A stretch of DNA of 56,885 bases from CAZMNY01 sp964567745 (GTDB lineage: Bacteria > Planctomycetota > Planctomycetia > Pirellulales > Pirellulaceae): NCBI GenBank assembly GCA_964567745.1, contig CAZMNY010000050.1, positions 1 to 56,885 of the forward strand, read 5' to 3'. The position numbers and the translations under genes are program-made. The notes under the pieces were generated by a model. That model was given only the letters and a program-made list of their open reading frames with translations, made no database searches and was not told the origin of the DNA. Below are positions 1 to 9,264 of the stretch, one piece after another. How positions within the stretch are numbered: the first letter of the stretch is position 1; every line of letters starts with the position of its first letter.

Positions 1-2
1 AT

Positions 3-2714
3 TGGCACAACCGCTATCACGCGACCGATGGCAACGACATTTGGGGCGGCCGTTCGACACTCACTTTCGTTGATGGGCAAAGCAATGCGGACGTTCTCAA
101 GCACGAACTCGTCATGCTGGACGCGATGACCGCGAATCGAGACAAAGCGATTTGGGCGGCTGCCAAAGGCGAATCGCATCAGATCGACGACAGCAATGTT
201 CCCCCGGCGGTGAAAGTAATTTCAAACGTCGGCGGAGGCAGCAAGAGTTCGAATGCTGCGAAAGAGGGAAGCGTCGACTATCTGACTCCAGATCAATCGC
301 TCGCCAGAATCAAAGTTCCCGAAGGCTATCAACTCAATGTCTTTGCATCGGAAGTTCAGTTTCCCGACTTGGCCAACCCGGTGCAGATGCAAGTCGACGC
401 CAAAGGTCGTTTATGGGCGGCAAGCTGGAACACGTATCCCAAATGGGAACCCGGCAAGAAGATGAACGACAGCTTGATGATTTTCGAGGATACCGACAAA
501 GACGGCAAAGCGGACACTCGCAAGATTTTCGCCCATGTCCACAATCCGCTCGGTTTCGAATTCTGGGGAGGCGGAGTTGTCGTCACATCGGGCCCCGACT
601 TGTTGTTCTTGAAGGATACCGACGGTGACGACAAGGCCGACGTGCGATATCCGCTGCTGCAAGGGCTCGGTACCGCCGACACCCACCACGCAGCGAACAA
701 TCTCGTCTACGGACCCGACGGTGGGATTTATTGGCAGAGCGGAATCTTCCTGGTGCACAACCACGAAACTCCTTGGAAACAGAATCTGAACATCGGCGGC
801 TCGGGCATGTACCGCTTTGATCCGCGAACGTTCGCGATCACCCCCCACGCCGCGAACTCGCCTAACCCGCACGGCACCAGTTTCGACTATTGGGGTTACT
901 GTTACGCCAACGACGGTACGGGCGGCAAATCGTATCAAGTGCGCCCCGAAGGCAACGGTTTCAAGATGCACATGCTCTTGAAAAAAGAATTTCGTCCGGT
1001 TGCGGCCGACGCGATCATGTCGTCCGAACATTTCCCCGAGGAATTGCAGCAGGATTTCTTGATCTGCAACACAATCGGATTCTTGGGCGTCAAGCAGTAC
1101 AAGCTGGATCGTGAGGGCGACGGCCTTCGCCAAAAATTTGGCGAAGTCTGGGGAACGCCGGGAATTGAATTAATCAACTCCGAGGATCGAAACTTTCGAC
1201 CAACCGACGCGGTGATCGGCGAAGACGGAGCTCTCTACGTGTCCGATTGGCACAACGCCATTATCGGCCACATGCAACACAACATTCGCGATCCAAACCG
1301 CGATCACAAGCACGGCCGTATTCTACGTTTGACGGTGAAAGACCGTCCACTTCAAAAGCCGGTCAAGATTCACGGGCAGCCGATTGCCGCCCTGCTGGAC
1401 AACCTTAAGCACCCCGTCAATGGCGTTCGTCATCGAACGCGTGTTGAGTTGAGCGGCCGCGATTCGGATGCGGTTATCGCGGAGACTCGCGAATGGATGA
1501 AAGACTTCGATCCAAACGATGAAACTGAAGCTCACCATTTGATGGAAGCTCTTTGGTTGCATCAGCAGCACGGCGTCAAGAATGAAACTCTACTGAACAC
1601 GATGCTCAACTCGGACGTCCTTCACGCCAACGTCGCGGCGAACACCGTGAAGCATCTTTGGTACAGCGTTGACACCAAGCGAGCCACCGGGTTTGCGGCG
1701 CCAGCGGAACGCGAATTCGTAAAGTTTAACCCGCCCCGACACCTCAAGGGCCGCGACAAGAACGTCTACAAGCGGGGAGCTGAAATCTATCAACGTGAAT
1801 CGCACTGCGGGACCTGCCACTTGTCGCACGGCAAAGGCAACAAGAACGTCTATCCGTCGCTGGTCGGCAGTCCTTGGATCAACGGTAGCGAAGAGCGGCT
1901 GATCAAGATGACGCTGCACGGCTTGTGGGGCAAAATGACCATTAATGGGAAGACCTATGATCCGGCTCGCGGCGTGCCTCCGATGACAGCATTCCGCTCG
2001 CTTCTAAAAGACGAAGAGTTGGCTGCGGTCTTGACGTTCGTTCGCAACACCTGGGGCAACAAGGCGGCGCCCGTCACGGCCGACAGCGTCAAACGAGTTC
2101 GTGACCAGACAATTTCCCGAACCACGTTTTGGAAACCGGATGAACTGCTTGCTGAACACCCGTTGGAAAAGGCGCTCATCGGCAACTCGCCGGCCGTAGC
2201 CGAGGTCGAATTCTCCAATGAAGCGCTGGAAGCTGAGTTGCTTGCCGCTTCGCCTGCGGAGCTTGCCAAAACGGCGATGAAACGCGGGAGCGCTTCTCGC
2301 GGGCGAAGACTCTTCTACGAATCGGGCGCAGCCTGTTTCGCCTGTCACGACCCACCCAAAGGCGCGGCTCGACTCGGCCCCGACTTGGCGACGCTCAAGA
2401 CCAAGGTGACGGCGGAACAACTTGTCGATGCCGTCCTTCGCCCGTCGAAATTGATCGATAAACACTACGCGCAAATCAGCGTGCTAGACGCGGCTGGCCG
2501 TTTGCGAACGGGCGTGCGAATTTCGGAGAGCGACGAGGAAATCGTTCTGAGGAACTTGGCCGACCCCAATCCGATCAAGATCAAGTTGGATGACATTGAA
2601 GCGATCAAAGAATCGGACGTCTCGCTGATGCCTGACAACTTGGCGAGGCAGTTGAAGAACCGAAAAGAATTCGACGATTTGATGAAATACATCATGAAAG
2701 TCAGAAAGCCGTAG
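3..2714 (+). CDS. PVC-type heme-binding dehydrogenase-like protein, 5' truncated
   Basis: The reading frame is open to the left window edge, so the true start lies outside. The first 50 or so residues resemble the tail of the SGNH-hydrolase-like domain that often precedes this family, which is a tentative reading. A beta-propeller of the planctomycete membrane-bound-dehydrogenase type follows, with DTDKDGKAD and DTDGDDKAD repeats around positions 490-640. Two heme-attachment motifs follow: CGTCH at 1806-1820, in a class I cytochrome c domain, and CFACH at 2334-2348, in the C-terminal domain typical of this family. These proteins are thought to be extracytoplasmic sugar or alcohol dehydrogenases passing electrons to their own hemes, but the substrate is unknown. 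A sulfatase gene follows about 115 bp downstream on the same strand. Confidence 0.85.
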   Translation, partial: WHNRYHATDGNDIWGGRSTLTFVDGQSNADVLKHELVMLDAMTANRDKAIWAAAKGESHQIDDSNVPPAVKVISNVGGGSKSSNAAKEGSVDYLTPDQSLARIKVPEGYQLNVFASEVQFPDLANPVQMQVDAKGRLWAASWNTYPKWEPGKKMNDSLMIFEDTDKDGKADTRKIFAHVHNPLGFEFWGGGVVVTSGPDLLFLKDTDGDDKADVRYPLLQGLGTADTHHAANNLVYGPDGGIYWQSGIFLVHNHETPWKQNLNIGGSGMYRFDPRTFAITPHAANSPNPHGTSFDYWGYCYANDGTGGKSYQVRPEGNGFKMHMLLKKEFRPVAADAIMSSEHFPEELQQDFLICNTIGFLGVKQYKLDREGDGLRQKFGEVWGTPGIELINSEDRNFRPTDAVIGEDGALYVSDWHNAIIGHMQHNIRDPNRDHKHGRILRLTVKDRPLQKPVKIHGQPIAALLDNLKHPVNGVRHRTRVELSGRDSDAVIAETREWMKDFDPNDETEAHHLMEALWLHQQHGVKNETLLNTMLNSDVLHANVAANTVKHLWYSVDTKRATGFAAPAEREFVKFNPPRHLKGRDKNVYKRGAEIYQRESHCGTCHLSHGKGNKNVYPSLVGSPWINGSEERLIKMTLHGLWGKMTINGKTYDPARGVPPMTAFRSLLKDEELAAVLTFVRNTWGNKAAPVTADSVKRVRDQTISRTTFWKPDELLAEHPLEKALIGNSPAVAEVEFSNEALEAELLAASPAELAKTAMKRGSASRGRRLFYESGAACFACHDPPKGAARLGPDLATLKTKVTAEQLVDAVLRPSKLIDKHYAQISVLDAAGRLRTGVRISESDEEIVLRNLADPNPIKIKLDDIEAIKESDVSLMPDNLARQLKNRKEFDDLMKYIMKVRKP

Positions 2715-2828
2715 CGGTCAGGCGCGTGGGCGGGTATCGTCACCGCAACGATTCTGCTGAAGCTCTAGAAGTTTTGGCGGCATCTGGTGACGAACCGATC
2801 CCGTGACTCTAACGACGGTAGTCTATTC

Positions 2829-4205
2829 ATGATGACTCGACTCTCAATTCTCACCACGCTTTGTGTGCTGAGTCTGGCGGCGGTCGTTCAGGCCGAGCGC
2901 CCCAACGTCGTCATTCTCTACACGGACGACCAGGGCACGCTCGATGCCGGATGCTACGGCTCGGCCGATCTTCATACTCCGCATATCGACCGAATCGCGA
3001 AGAGCGGCGTACGCTTCACGCAGGCCTACGCTCACACCGTCTGTTGTCCGTCCCGAGCGGCTCTTCTCACCGGACGGCACCCTCAGCGTTCAGGAATCAA
3101 CTCCTGGACCCAAGGAAACATGAAGGGGGCCGATGGAATCAACATGGCGCTCAACGAGGTGACGATTGCCGAGGCGTTGAAGGCTGCGGGTTACCGCACA
3201 GCGCTATTCGGGAAATGGCACGTGGGGTCTCACCGCAATTTCGGACCGACGAAGCAAGGGTTCGATGAGTTCTTTGGTATCCGCAACGGTTTTATCGACA
3301 ACTTCAATCACTACTTTCTGCACGGCAAGGGATATCACGACCTTTACGAAGGCACGAAGGAAGTATTCAAGGATGGCGAGTTTTTTCCGGAACTCATCAC
3401 GGATCGAGCTCTCAAGTTCATCGAGAAAAACCAGAGCAACCCGTTCTTGCTTTATCTCGGGTTCAATATTCCTCATTATCCCGAGCAGGCGTTAAAGGAG
3501 CATGCCAAGCTCTACGAAACGATGCCGATGCCGCGTCGCTCCTATGCCGCGATTACCACCACAACAGATCATTACATCGGACTTGTGCTTCAGAAGCTCG
3601 ATGAGCTCGAGTTGACGAAAAACACGATCGTGATTTTCCAAAGCGACAACGGGCACTCGGCGGAGAACAAAGCGGCGATCGACATCGATGATCACGCCAG
3701 CGGTTACCCGAAAGGCCACTACTACAGTGCGAACGGCGGCGGCGGAAACACCGGGAAGTGGATTGGCGCGAAGGGTACTTTCTTTGAGGGCGGTGTCCGA
3801 GTTCCGGCGATTGTGAGCTGGCCTGCGAAGCTTCCGAAAGATGTCGTCCGCGATCAAGCGGTGACGATCATGGACTGGTATCCCAGCCTGCTCGAATGGT
3901 GTCAAGTCGAGGCGCCGAACGCCAAGCTCGACGGTCGCTCACTCCAGCCGATTATCGAATCACCCGATCGTCCGAGCGCCCACCCTGTGATTCACTTTCA
4001 GTGGCAGAATCGGTGGGCCGTTCGTGAAGGCGATTGGAAATTGATCGGGACCAAGCCACGAAGGTCCGGCGGAACAGTACGCCATTCTCTGCACAATCTC
4101 GCCGACGCAAAGCCGGAAGTGAACAACTACCTCAAAGAACGCCCCGAGCTTGTCAAGCATCTATCGCGTTTGCACAAGCAGTGGGAAAGAGAGGTTACGC
4201 CGTAA
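2829..4205 (+). CDS. Sulfatase (arylsulfatase A-like), exported
   Basis: Type I sulfatase of 458 residues that hydrolyses sulfate esters outside the cytoplasm after its motif cysteine is converted to formylglycine. I start at ATG 2829, because the open frame from GTG 2787 only adds a polar stretch before a clear Sec signal peptide (residues 1-22, ending AVVQA). The metal-binding TDDQG lies at about residue 32. The formylglycine motif is C72-C-P-S-R76, with an unusual second cysteine as the x residue. GKWHVG, SDNG and GAKGTFFEGG complete the active site. The substrate cannot be read from sequence. It may be cotranscribed with the upstream dehydrogenase. Confidence 0.9.
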   Translation: MMTRLSILTTLCVLSLAAVVQAERPNVVILYTDDQGTLDAGCYGSADLHTPHIDRIAKSGVRFTQAYAHTVCCPSRAALLTGRHPQRSGINSWTQGNMKGADGINMALNEVTIAEALKAAGYRTALFGKWHVGSHRNFGPTKQGFDEFFGIRNGFIDNFNHYFLHGKGYHDLYEGTKEVFKDGEFFPELITDRALKFIEKNQSNPFLLYLGFNIPHYPEQALKEHAKLYETMPMPRRSYAAITTTTDHYIGLVLQKLDELELTKNTIVIFQSDNGHSAENKAAIDIDDHASGYPKGHYYSANGGGGNTGKWIGAKGTFFEGGVRVPAIVSWPAKLPKDVVRDQAVTIMDWYPSLLEWCQVEAPNAKLDGRSLQPIIESPDRPSAHPVIHFQWQNRWAVREGDWKLIGTKPRRSGGTVRHSLHNLADAKPEVNNYLKERPELVKHLSRLHKQWEREVTP

Positions 4206-4255
4206 ACGCTCTGCCAACTGATCGTCATCAGGTAGGTGTTTAGTCGGGTGTTTGA

Positions 4256-4351
4256 CAGGATCGACATGATCGACAGGATAAGACGGACGGAAAGAAGGAA
4301 AGGGAATATCGAATATTGAACAAGGAATAACGAAGGCTGAAGGAACGAAAC
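4256..4351 (+). repeat. Dispersed intergenic repeat, copy A
   Basis: About 96 bp that match, in inverted orientation, the stretch 49687-49800. The best block is 27 bp (4302-4328 against 49724-49750) with one mismatch. A second block at 4256-4279 has the form CAGGATnnACATGATnnACAGGAT and is matched with three mismatches. An AACGAAAC block closes both copies. No open reading frame crosses the element. It lies just after a convergent gene end, so it could act in transcript ends or be a non-autonomous mobile remnant. Confidence 0.75.
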
Positions 4352-4417
4352 AAAGACCAACGTCGCCCCGCGCACCTGTCGGCCGAAGGCCAACCTCATC
4401 GTAGCCTGGGGCAACGC

Positions 4418-4527
4418 CCTAGTGCTGCGTTACGCCTTAGTTTTAGGGTGGCGCACCCGATTCGCCGTGGCGGGCGTTGACCAAACGAACTGTCGATCCC
4501 AATTCCAAGCTGTAACACAGCACTAGG
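4418..4527. repeat. MITE-like element with 16-bp terminal inverted repeats
   Basis: The arms at 4418-4433 (CCTAGTGCTGCGTTAC) and 4512-4527 (GTAACACAGCACTAGG) are reverse complements with one mismatch, enclosing 78 bp. There is no coding capacity. The size and ends fit a miniature inverted-repeat element, or a transcribed hairpin at a convergent gene junction. I see no clear target-site duplication, so a mobile origin is inference. Confidence 0.55.
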
Positions 4528-4588
4528 AAGTACGAGGACGACGCTCTGCCTTCTTCATCCTGTCCAATTTCACTTGGCCGCGCGAGTC

Positions 4589-6088
4589 TCACTTGAGAAC
4601 TTCGCGAAGGACCTTGCCTTCGTCCGTTGGGCCGATGAGCCGGTTATTGAGGCCTTGGTAGGGAAAACTGAATCGGTAAGGATCGATACCGGCTTGGTGA
4701 AGGATTGTCGCTTGCAGGTCGCGAACGCTGACTGGATTCTCGGCGATGTAGTATCCGATATCGTCCGTCTGACCGTACGCTCCAGGTCGAATCCCGCCGC
4801 CCGCCATCCACATCGTGAATGCGTACGGATGATGATCTCGGCCGATGAAGCCTTTCTTCAATGTCTTGTTAACATTGTTTTGCATCATGGGCGTACGGCC
4901 AAATTCTCCACCCCATACGATCAGTGTTTCGTCTAGCATGCCGCGCTGTTTGAGATCGGCGATCAAAGCCGAAATGGCTCGGTCGATTTGCGAACATTTG
5001 ATCGGCAGCGTTTCGTCGATCGATTCTCCGGGCGAGGATCCGTGGTGGTCCCAACCCCAATCGTAGAGCTGAACGAATCGCACGCCGTTTTCAACAAGAC
5101 GCCTCGCGAGCAGGCAATTGTTGGCGAATGTCGGATCGTCGCCTTTGTACAATCGTCTTGGGTCGGCGGCCGATTCCGCTTCGGAAACGTGCCCCGGTTT
5201 CGCGCCGTAAAGAGCGAGGGTCTCTTTCGATTCTCGACTGATATCCATCACCTCGGGAACCGACACTTGCATGCGATACGATAGTTCGTATTGAGCGATT
5301 CGCGTGATCGTTTCCGGATCGCCTACGTGGTTGTGCTGGTACCGATTGAGATCGCCAATCGCGTCCAAGGTCTTGCGCCGCGCCGGCCGCGACAATCCGT
5401 CCGGATTCGACAAGAACAAGATCGGATCGCCGCCGTCCGTTCGGCATTGGACGCCCTGGTAGACCGTGGGTAGGAAGCCGCTACCCCACAGCGATTTTCC
5501 CGCGCTCGGGGTTTTCCCTCCGGACGAAAGAACCACAAAGCCCGGCAGGTTTTCGTTTTCGCTGCCCAGCCCATACGTCACCCACGAACCCATCGAGGGA
5601 TAGCCAAGCAATGAATTGCCCGTATGCATGAACAACTGAGCGGGCGAGTGGTTGAACTGTTCTGTGTGCACCGACCGAATCACGCAGACGTCGTCGATCA
5701 CATCGGCCAAATGGGGCAAACGCTCGCTAATCCACTGGCCGCTTTCTCCGTGCTGTTCAAACTTGCTTTGCCCACCCAGCATTTTCGGGACGCCTCGAAT
5801 GAATGCGAACCGCTTGCCTTCGAGGTATTCCTTCGGGCACTCCGAGTTGTGAAGTTTGGTTAACGCCGGCTTATGATCGAAAAGTTCGAGCTGCGACGGT
5901 GAGCCAGCCATATGCAGGTAGATAATCGACTTGGCCTTGGCTGGGATTTGCCAGTCCTTCTTCGCAGCGTGGCTGTCGCGAGCGAGCAGCGAACTGAGTG
6001 CGATGGATCCGAAGCCCAGTCCAGCTTGACCGAAAAAGTGACGGCGCGTTACGGCGCGGGTCTGTTCGATTGAAATCGGTAATGTCAT
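4589..6088 (-). CDS. DUF1501 protein, Tat-exported
   Basis: A 499-residue member of DUF1501 (PF07394), a family expanded in planctomycetes and, as I recall, placed near the alkaline-phosphatase-like fold. It opens with a twin-arginine signal (TRRHFFGQAGLGFGS, residues 14-28), implying export in a folded state. Family motifs are present: LHMAGSPSQLELFDHKP near residue 55, VWGGEFGRTP, GRDHHPYAFTMWMAGGG and a C-terminal QATILHQAG stretch. The upstream diheme cytochrome gene ends 7 bp before this start, so the two are almost certainly cotranscribed. The biochemical function is not established. A carbohydrate-related hydrolase or redox partner role is only inferred from context. Confidence 0.9.
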   Translation of the reverse strand: MTLPISIEQTRAVTRRHFFGQAGLGFGSIALSSLLARDSHAAKKDWQIPAKAKSIIYLHMAGSPSQLELFDHKPALTKLHNSECPKEYLEGKRFAFIRGVPKMLGGQSKFEQHGESGQWISERLPHLADVIDDVCVIRSVHTEQFNHSPAQLFMHTGNSLLGYPSMGSWVTYGLGSENENLPGFVVLSSGGKTPSAGKSLWGSGFLPTVYQGVQCRTDGGDPILFLSNPDGLSRPARRKTLDAIGDLNRYQHNHVGDPETITRIAQYELSYRMQVSVPEVMDISRESKETLALYGAKPGHVSEAESAADPRRLYKGDDPTFANNCLLARRLVENGVRFVQLYDWGWDHHGSSPGESIDETLPIKCSQIDRAISALIADLKQRGMLDETLIVWGGEFGRTPMMQNNVNKTLKKGFIGRDHHPYAFTMWMAGGGIRPGAYGQTDDIGYYIAENPVSVRDLQATILHQAGIDPYRFSFPYQGLNNRLIGPTDEGKVLREVLK

Positions 6089-6095
6089 CGGTTCA

Positions 6096-9047
6096 CTATG
6101 GTTTCATCAAGGTTTCGTCAAGGTTCAATAGAACGTTCGCCACAGCAACAAGTCGGGCATCGCCGCTATCCAGACCGGCGGACTTCAGCAACGCCTCACC
6201 ATCGGCCAACTCGTCGTGTAGGGAATCGTTAAGCTCGACGAGCCGGTCAAGTTCCGAAGGATCCGCGCGCCGAATTAGCACCATGCGGAAACCGTTTGCG
6301 ATTTGATCTCGAGTTGTTTTCGAGGACTGCGTCATGCGCGTCGCAAGAGCTCCCGCTGCTTCCACAAACGCCGTGTCATTCAGCGTCACCAGGGCTTGCA
6401 GCGGTGTGTTCGTTCGGACTCGCCGAATCTGGCAGACTTCGCCGCTTCCGGAATCAAAGGTGAGCATTGCCGGGAAGGGACTTGTTCGTTTCTTGTACGT
6501 GTAGAGAGCTCGCCGATAACGGTTCGGTCCCGTTGCATTTTTCCATTTTTCTCCACTGTAAGTCGATTTCCAGATACCGCCCGGTTGGGGAGGCATAACG
6601 GATGGCCCGCCGATTTGTCTGGTCAGCAATCCGGACGCGGCTAACGCTTGATCGCGAACCGTTTCGGCCGATAAGCGAAATCGCGGCCCGCGAGATAGCA
6701 GGCGATTGCGCGGATCGATTTCGAGCTGTTCCTTGGTGGTGACTGAACTCCGTCGGTAGCTGCTCGACATCACCATCGTCTTGAGCAGCTTTTTCAACGA
6801 CCAGCCGTTCTCGCGAAAATCGACGGCCAGCCAGTCGAGCAGCTCCGGATGCGAGGGTGGAGTTCCTTGTGTCCCGAAATCTTCTTCCGTTTCGACGAAA
6901 CCGACGCCAAACAACTGAGCCCAAACGCGGTTCACGGCGACTCGCGCGGTGAGTGGGTTGTCCTCATGCATCAACCACTTGGCAACACCAAGGCGATTGC
7001 GCGGTGCATCTTTTTCAAGTTGTCCGAAGGCACCAGGCACTCGACCCGTCACGACCTCGCCTTGATCCAGGAAATTGCCGCGTCGATGGACTTTTGTCAC
7101 GCGTTTCTTTGCCGGCCCTAGTTCACGCATGATCGGTGTCGCCGGCACGGCTCGTCGAACCGCGTCGATCGCGCGTCGTTTGGCGGCGATTTGAGCGAAG
7201 AGTTTTATCGTTTCAGGAAAGACGTGCCGTCGGAACGTCGTCTGCAAGCCGGCGACTGGATCAAGCTCGGCGGAAAGCCATTGCGTCGGATACGAACTGG
7301 CCGACAGTCGAAAGGCCTTTAAAATCAATCCTTGCCCGTACTGCTGCTCGAACGTCAGTCGCAGCTGGCGACCATCGCCTGGCTCGATCGGTTTGGCGAA
7401 GTCGAAAACAGCGCAATGCGGCTCAGCCGCTTTTGGCGAGAACGCCCAACCTGCATTTGTCTTTCCGTCGATGGCGCGGGCGACTTCCCATCCTCGTTGT
7501 GAGAAATCGGCCCGCGGATGTTCGAGTTTCAGCTTGACTGGGTCCTTGCCGGGCTCAATCAATTCGACAGTCAACTCCCGCAGCGCGACGTTCTTGTCGC
7601 TCCACTTACCGCCCGGCGGTTTGGGCTGAGTGTCAATGCGGATCGCAGTCACTGGCTTGTCGGACGGTAGATCGACGGTCAGTTTCCAGGTGTCTTTGTC
7701 AGGAAGTTCTGCTGCAACCACAAACGTTCCATGCTCGTCCTGATTCAGTTTTATGTCATGCGTTGACTCGAAATTCGACTTGAGCAAGGGAGTCCACAGC
7801 GGGCGAGCATTGAACTGAGATTGCCATTTGGCCCACGCTTGCGCGTAACCGTCTGGCGAGTCCTTCGTTGAGGCTCGCCGCAGCTTTTGCTCAACATCTC
7901 GCAGCTCGCTTTTCAGCGACTCGATCTGCTTGCGTTGCTGCTTGGTCGGCGTCGCCGTTGTCGGTTGCCCGCGGTCGGCGTCTTCAGTCTGATTGAAAAA
8001 GGCGTACAGTTCGTAGTATTCCTTTTGGCCGATCGGGTCGTATTTGTGCGAGTGGCATTTTGCACAACCCATCGTCAGCCCCATCCAGACTTGGATCGTC
8101 GTGTCGACACGGTCCTTGACGGCCGCCACACGAAACTCTTCATCGTCCGTTCCGCCCTCATCGTTTTCCATCGTGTTTCGGTGGAATGCGGTTGCCAATA
8201 TTTGATCGTTGGTCGGTTCCGGCAGCAGGTCGCCGGCAAGTTGTTCGATGGTAAATTCGTCGTAGGGCAAATCGCGGTTCAACGCATCGATGACCCAATC
8301 TCGGTAACGCCAAATGTTCCGCGGTCGATCTTTTTCGTAGCCCTTGGTGTCGGCGTAGCGAGCCAGATCGAGCCACATGGTGGACCAGTGTTCTCCAAAC
8401 GCGTCTGAGCGGAGAAGCCGATCAACCGCCGCCTCGTATGCCCCAGGCGACTCGTTCGCTTCGAACGCGTTGGCTTCATCCAGAGTTGGCGGCAGGCCGG
8501 TGAGGTCTAGCGATAGTCGACGCAGCAGTCGTAGTCGTTCCGCCTGCTGGCTCGGTTTGAGTCCGGCTGTTGCGAGACGCGCCCGTATGAAACGGTCGAT
8601 TGGATGAGAAGACGATGCATTCGCGACTTGCGGCGGCTCGACTTTGACCGGTGGCGAGAACGACCAAAATTTTTCATAGTGAGCGCCCTCGGTTATCCAC
8701 TGGCGAAGCAGCTTGATTTCTTCGACGCTCAGCTTCTCCCCTGAATCGGGTGGCGGCATAACCGTCTCTGTGTCGTCCGTTTCGATCCGCGCGATCAACT
8801 CGCTCTGGTCGGGCCTACCGGGTTCGATCCCGCCCGCGCTGATCGCGATCGACCGGTCGTCGAGCCGCAAGTCGGCCTTGCGAGCGCCCTCATCAAACCC
8901 GTGACAAGCAAAACACTTTTTGGCCAGGATGGGGCGGATGTCGCGATTGAATTGCGTTTCGTCCGCCCCCTCGCATGTATCACTGATCGCTAGCAACTCG
9001 CCCGCCAGAAAGACCAGGACTAAGAGAGATCGAGGGAGTTTTGGCAT
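6096..9047 (-). CDS. Planctomycete cytochrome PSCyt1-DUF1549-DUF1553 with discoidin-like insert
   Basis: 983 residues with an N-terminal Sec signal. The PSCyt1 domain carries heme motif CFACH (residues 45-49). DUF1549/PSCyt2 (about 145-345) ends in the second heme motif CAKCH (328-332), followed by SHKYDP. A middle segment (about 415-600) looks like a discoidin/F5-F8-type beta-sandwich, judged from its VTAIRIDTQP, GWEVARAIDGK and AGWAF pattern. DUF1553/PSD1 fills the C-terminus, with PLTARVAVNRVWAQLFG near residue 700. It is paired with the DUF1501 gene 7 bp downstream. The likely role is extracytoplasmic electron transfer tied to substrate binding, which is inferred. Confidence 0.9.
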   Translation of the reverse strand: MPKLPRSLLVLVFLAGELLAISDTCEGADETQFNRDIRPILAKKCFACHGFDEGARKADLRLDDRSIAISAGGIEPGRPDQSELIARIETDDTETVMPPPDSGEKLSVEEIKLLRQWITEGAHYEKFWSFSPPVKVEPPQVANASSSHPIDRFIRARLATAGLKPSQQAERLRLLRRLSLDLTGLPPTLDEANAFEANESPGAYEAAVDRLLRSDAFGEHWSTMWLDLARYADTKGYEKDRPRNIWRYRDWVIDALNRDLPYDEFTIEQLAGDLLPEPTNDQILATAFHRNTMENDEGGTDDEEFRVAAVKDRVDTTIQVWMGLTMGCAKCHSHKYDPIGQKEYYELYAFFNQTEDADRGQPTTATPTKQQRKQIESLKSELRDVEQKLRRASTKDSPDGYAQAWAKWQSQFNARPLWTPLLKSNFESTHDIKLNQDEHGTFVVAAELPDKDTWKLTVDLPSDKPVTAIRIDTQPKPPGGKWSDKNVALRELTVELIEPGKDPVKLKLEHPRADFSQRGWEVARAIDGKTNAGWAFSPKAAEPHCAVFDFAKPIEPGDGRQLRLTFEQQYGQGLILKAFRLSASSYPTQWLSAELDPVAGLQTTFRRHVFPETIKLFAQIAAKRRAIDAVRRAVPATPIMRELGPAKKRVTKVHRRGNFLDQGEVVTGRVPGAFGQLEKDAPRNRLGVAKWLMHEDNPLTARVAVNRVWAQLFGVGFVETEEDFGTQGTPPSHPELLDWLAVDFRENGWSLKKLLKTMVMSSSYRRSSVTTKEQLEIDPRNRLLSRGPRFRLSAETVRDQALAASGLLTRQIGGPSVMPPQPGGIWKSTYSGEKWKNATGPNRYRRALYTYKKRTSPFPAMLTFDSGSGEVCQIRRVRTNTPLQALVTLNDTAFVEAAGALATRMTQSSKTTRDQIANGFRMVLIRRADPSELDRLVELNDSLHDELADGEALLKSAGLDSGDARLVAVANVLLNLDETLMKP

Positions 9048-9245
9048 GACCGATGGCTTCCAGAACGTAAGGGTTTCGATGCGTCAATTATGTTCGGCAT
9101 CGTCTCCCATGTCTTGCACGAGAGGATCAAAAATCGTGTAAAAGCGTAGTGCGGCGTCGCTGCTGCCGCAGAGAATTATTGTGGCGGCGTTCATTGAGCG
9201 CCGCGTCAGGCAATGCTGCTCGGTCGCCGTGCGAGCCATGAAGCA

Positions 9246-9262
9246 ACCGCGTGATCCGCGGT
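9246..9262 (-). terminator. Short hairpin after the esterase stop codon
   Basis: ACCGCG and CGCGGT form a perfect 6-bp stem around a 5-nt loop, starting 2 nt after the stop codon of the minus-strand esterase gene. A second 6-bp stem (9184-9189 with 9199-9204) lies further on. No convincing T-tract follows, so its use as an intrinsic terminator is uncertain. Confidence 0.35.
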
Positions 9263-9264
9263 GG

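Larger units (their letters stand above)
4206..4588. other. Intergenic region holding dispersed repeats
   Basis: This 383-bp gap separates a plus-strand sulfatase from a minus-strand DUF1501 gene, so both genes end here. No credible gene is visible. It holds one copy of a dispersed intergenic repeat (4256-4351) and a compact element bounded by 16-bp inverted repeats (4418-4527), listed separately. Confidence 0.7.

Noticed and set aside
4256..4351. Repeat copy A as a transposon with coding capacity
   Set aside because: No transposase fragment or open frame within or beside it.
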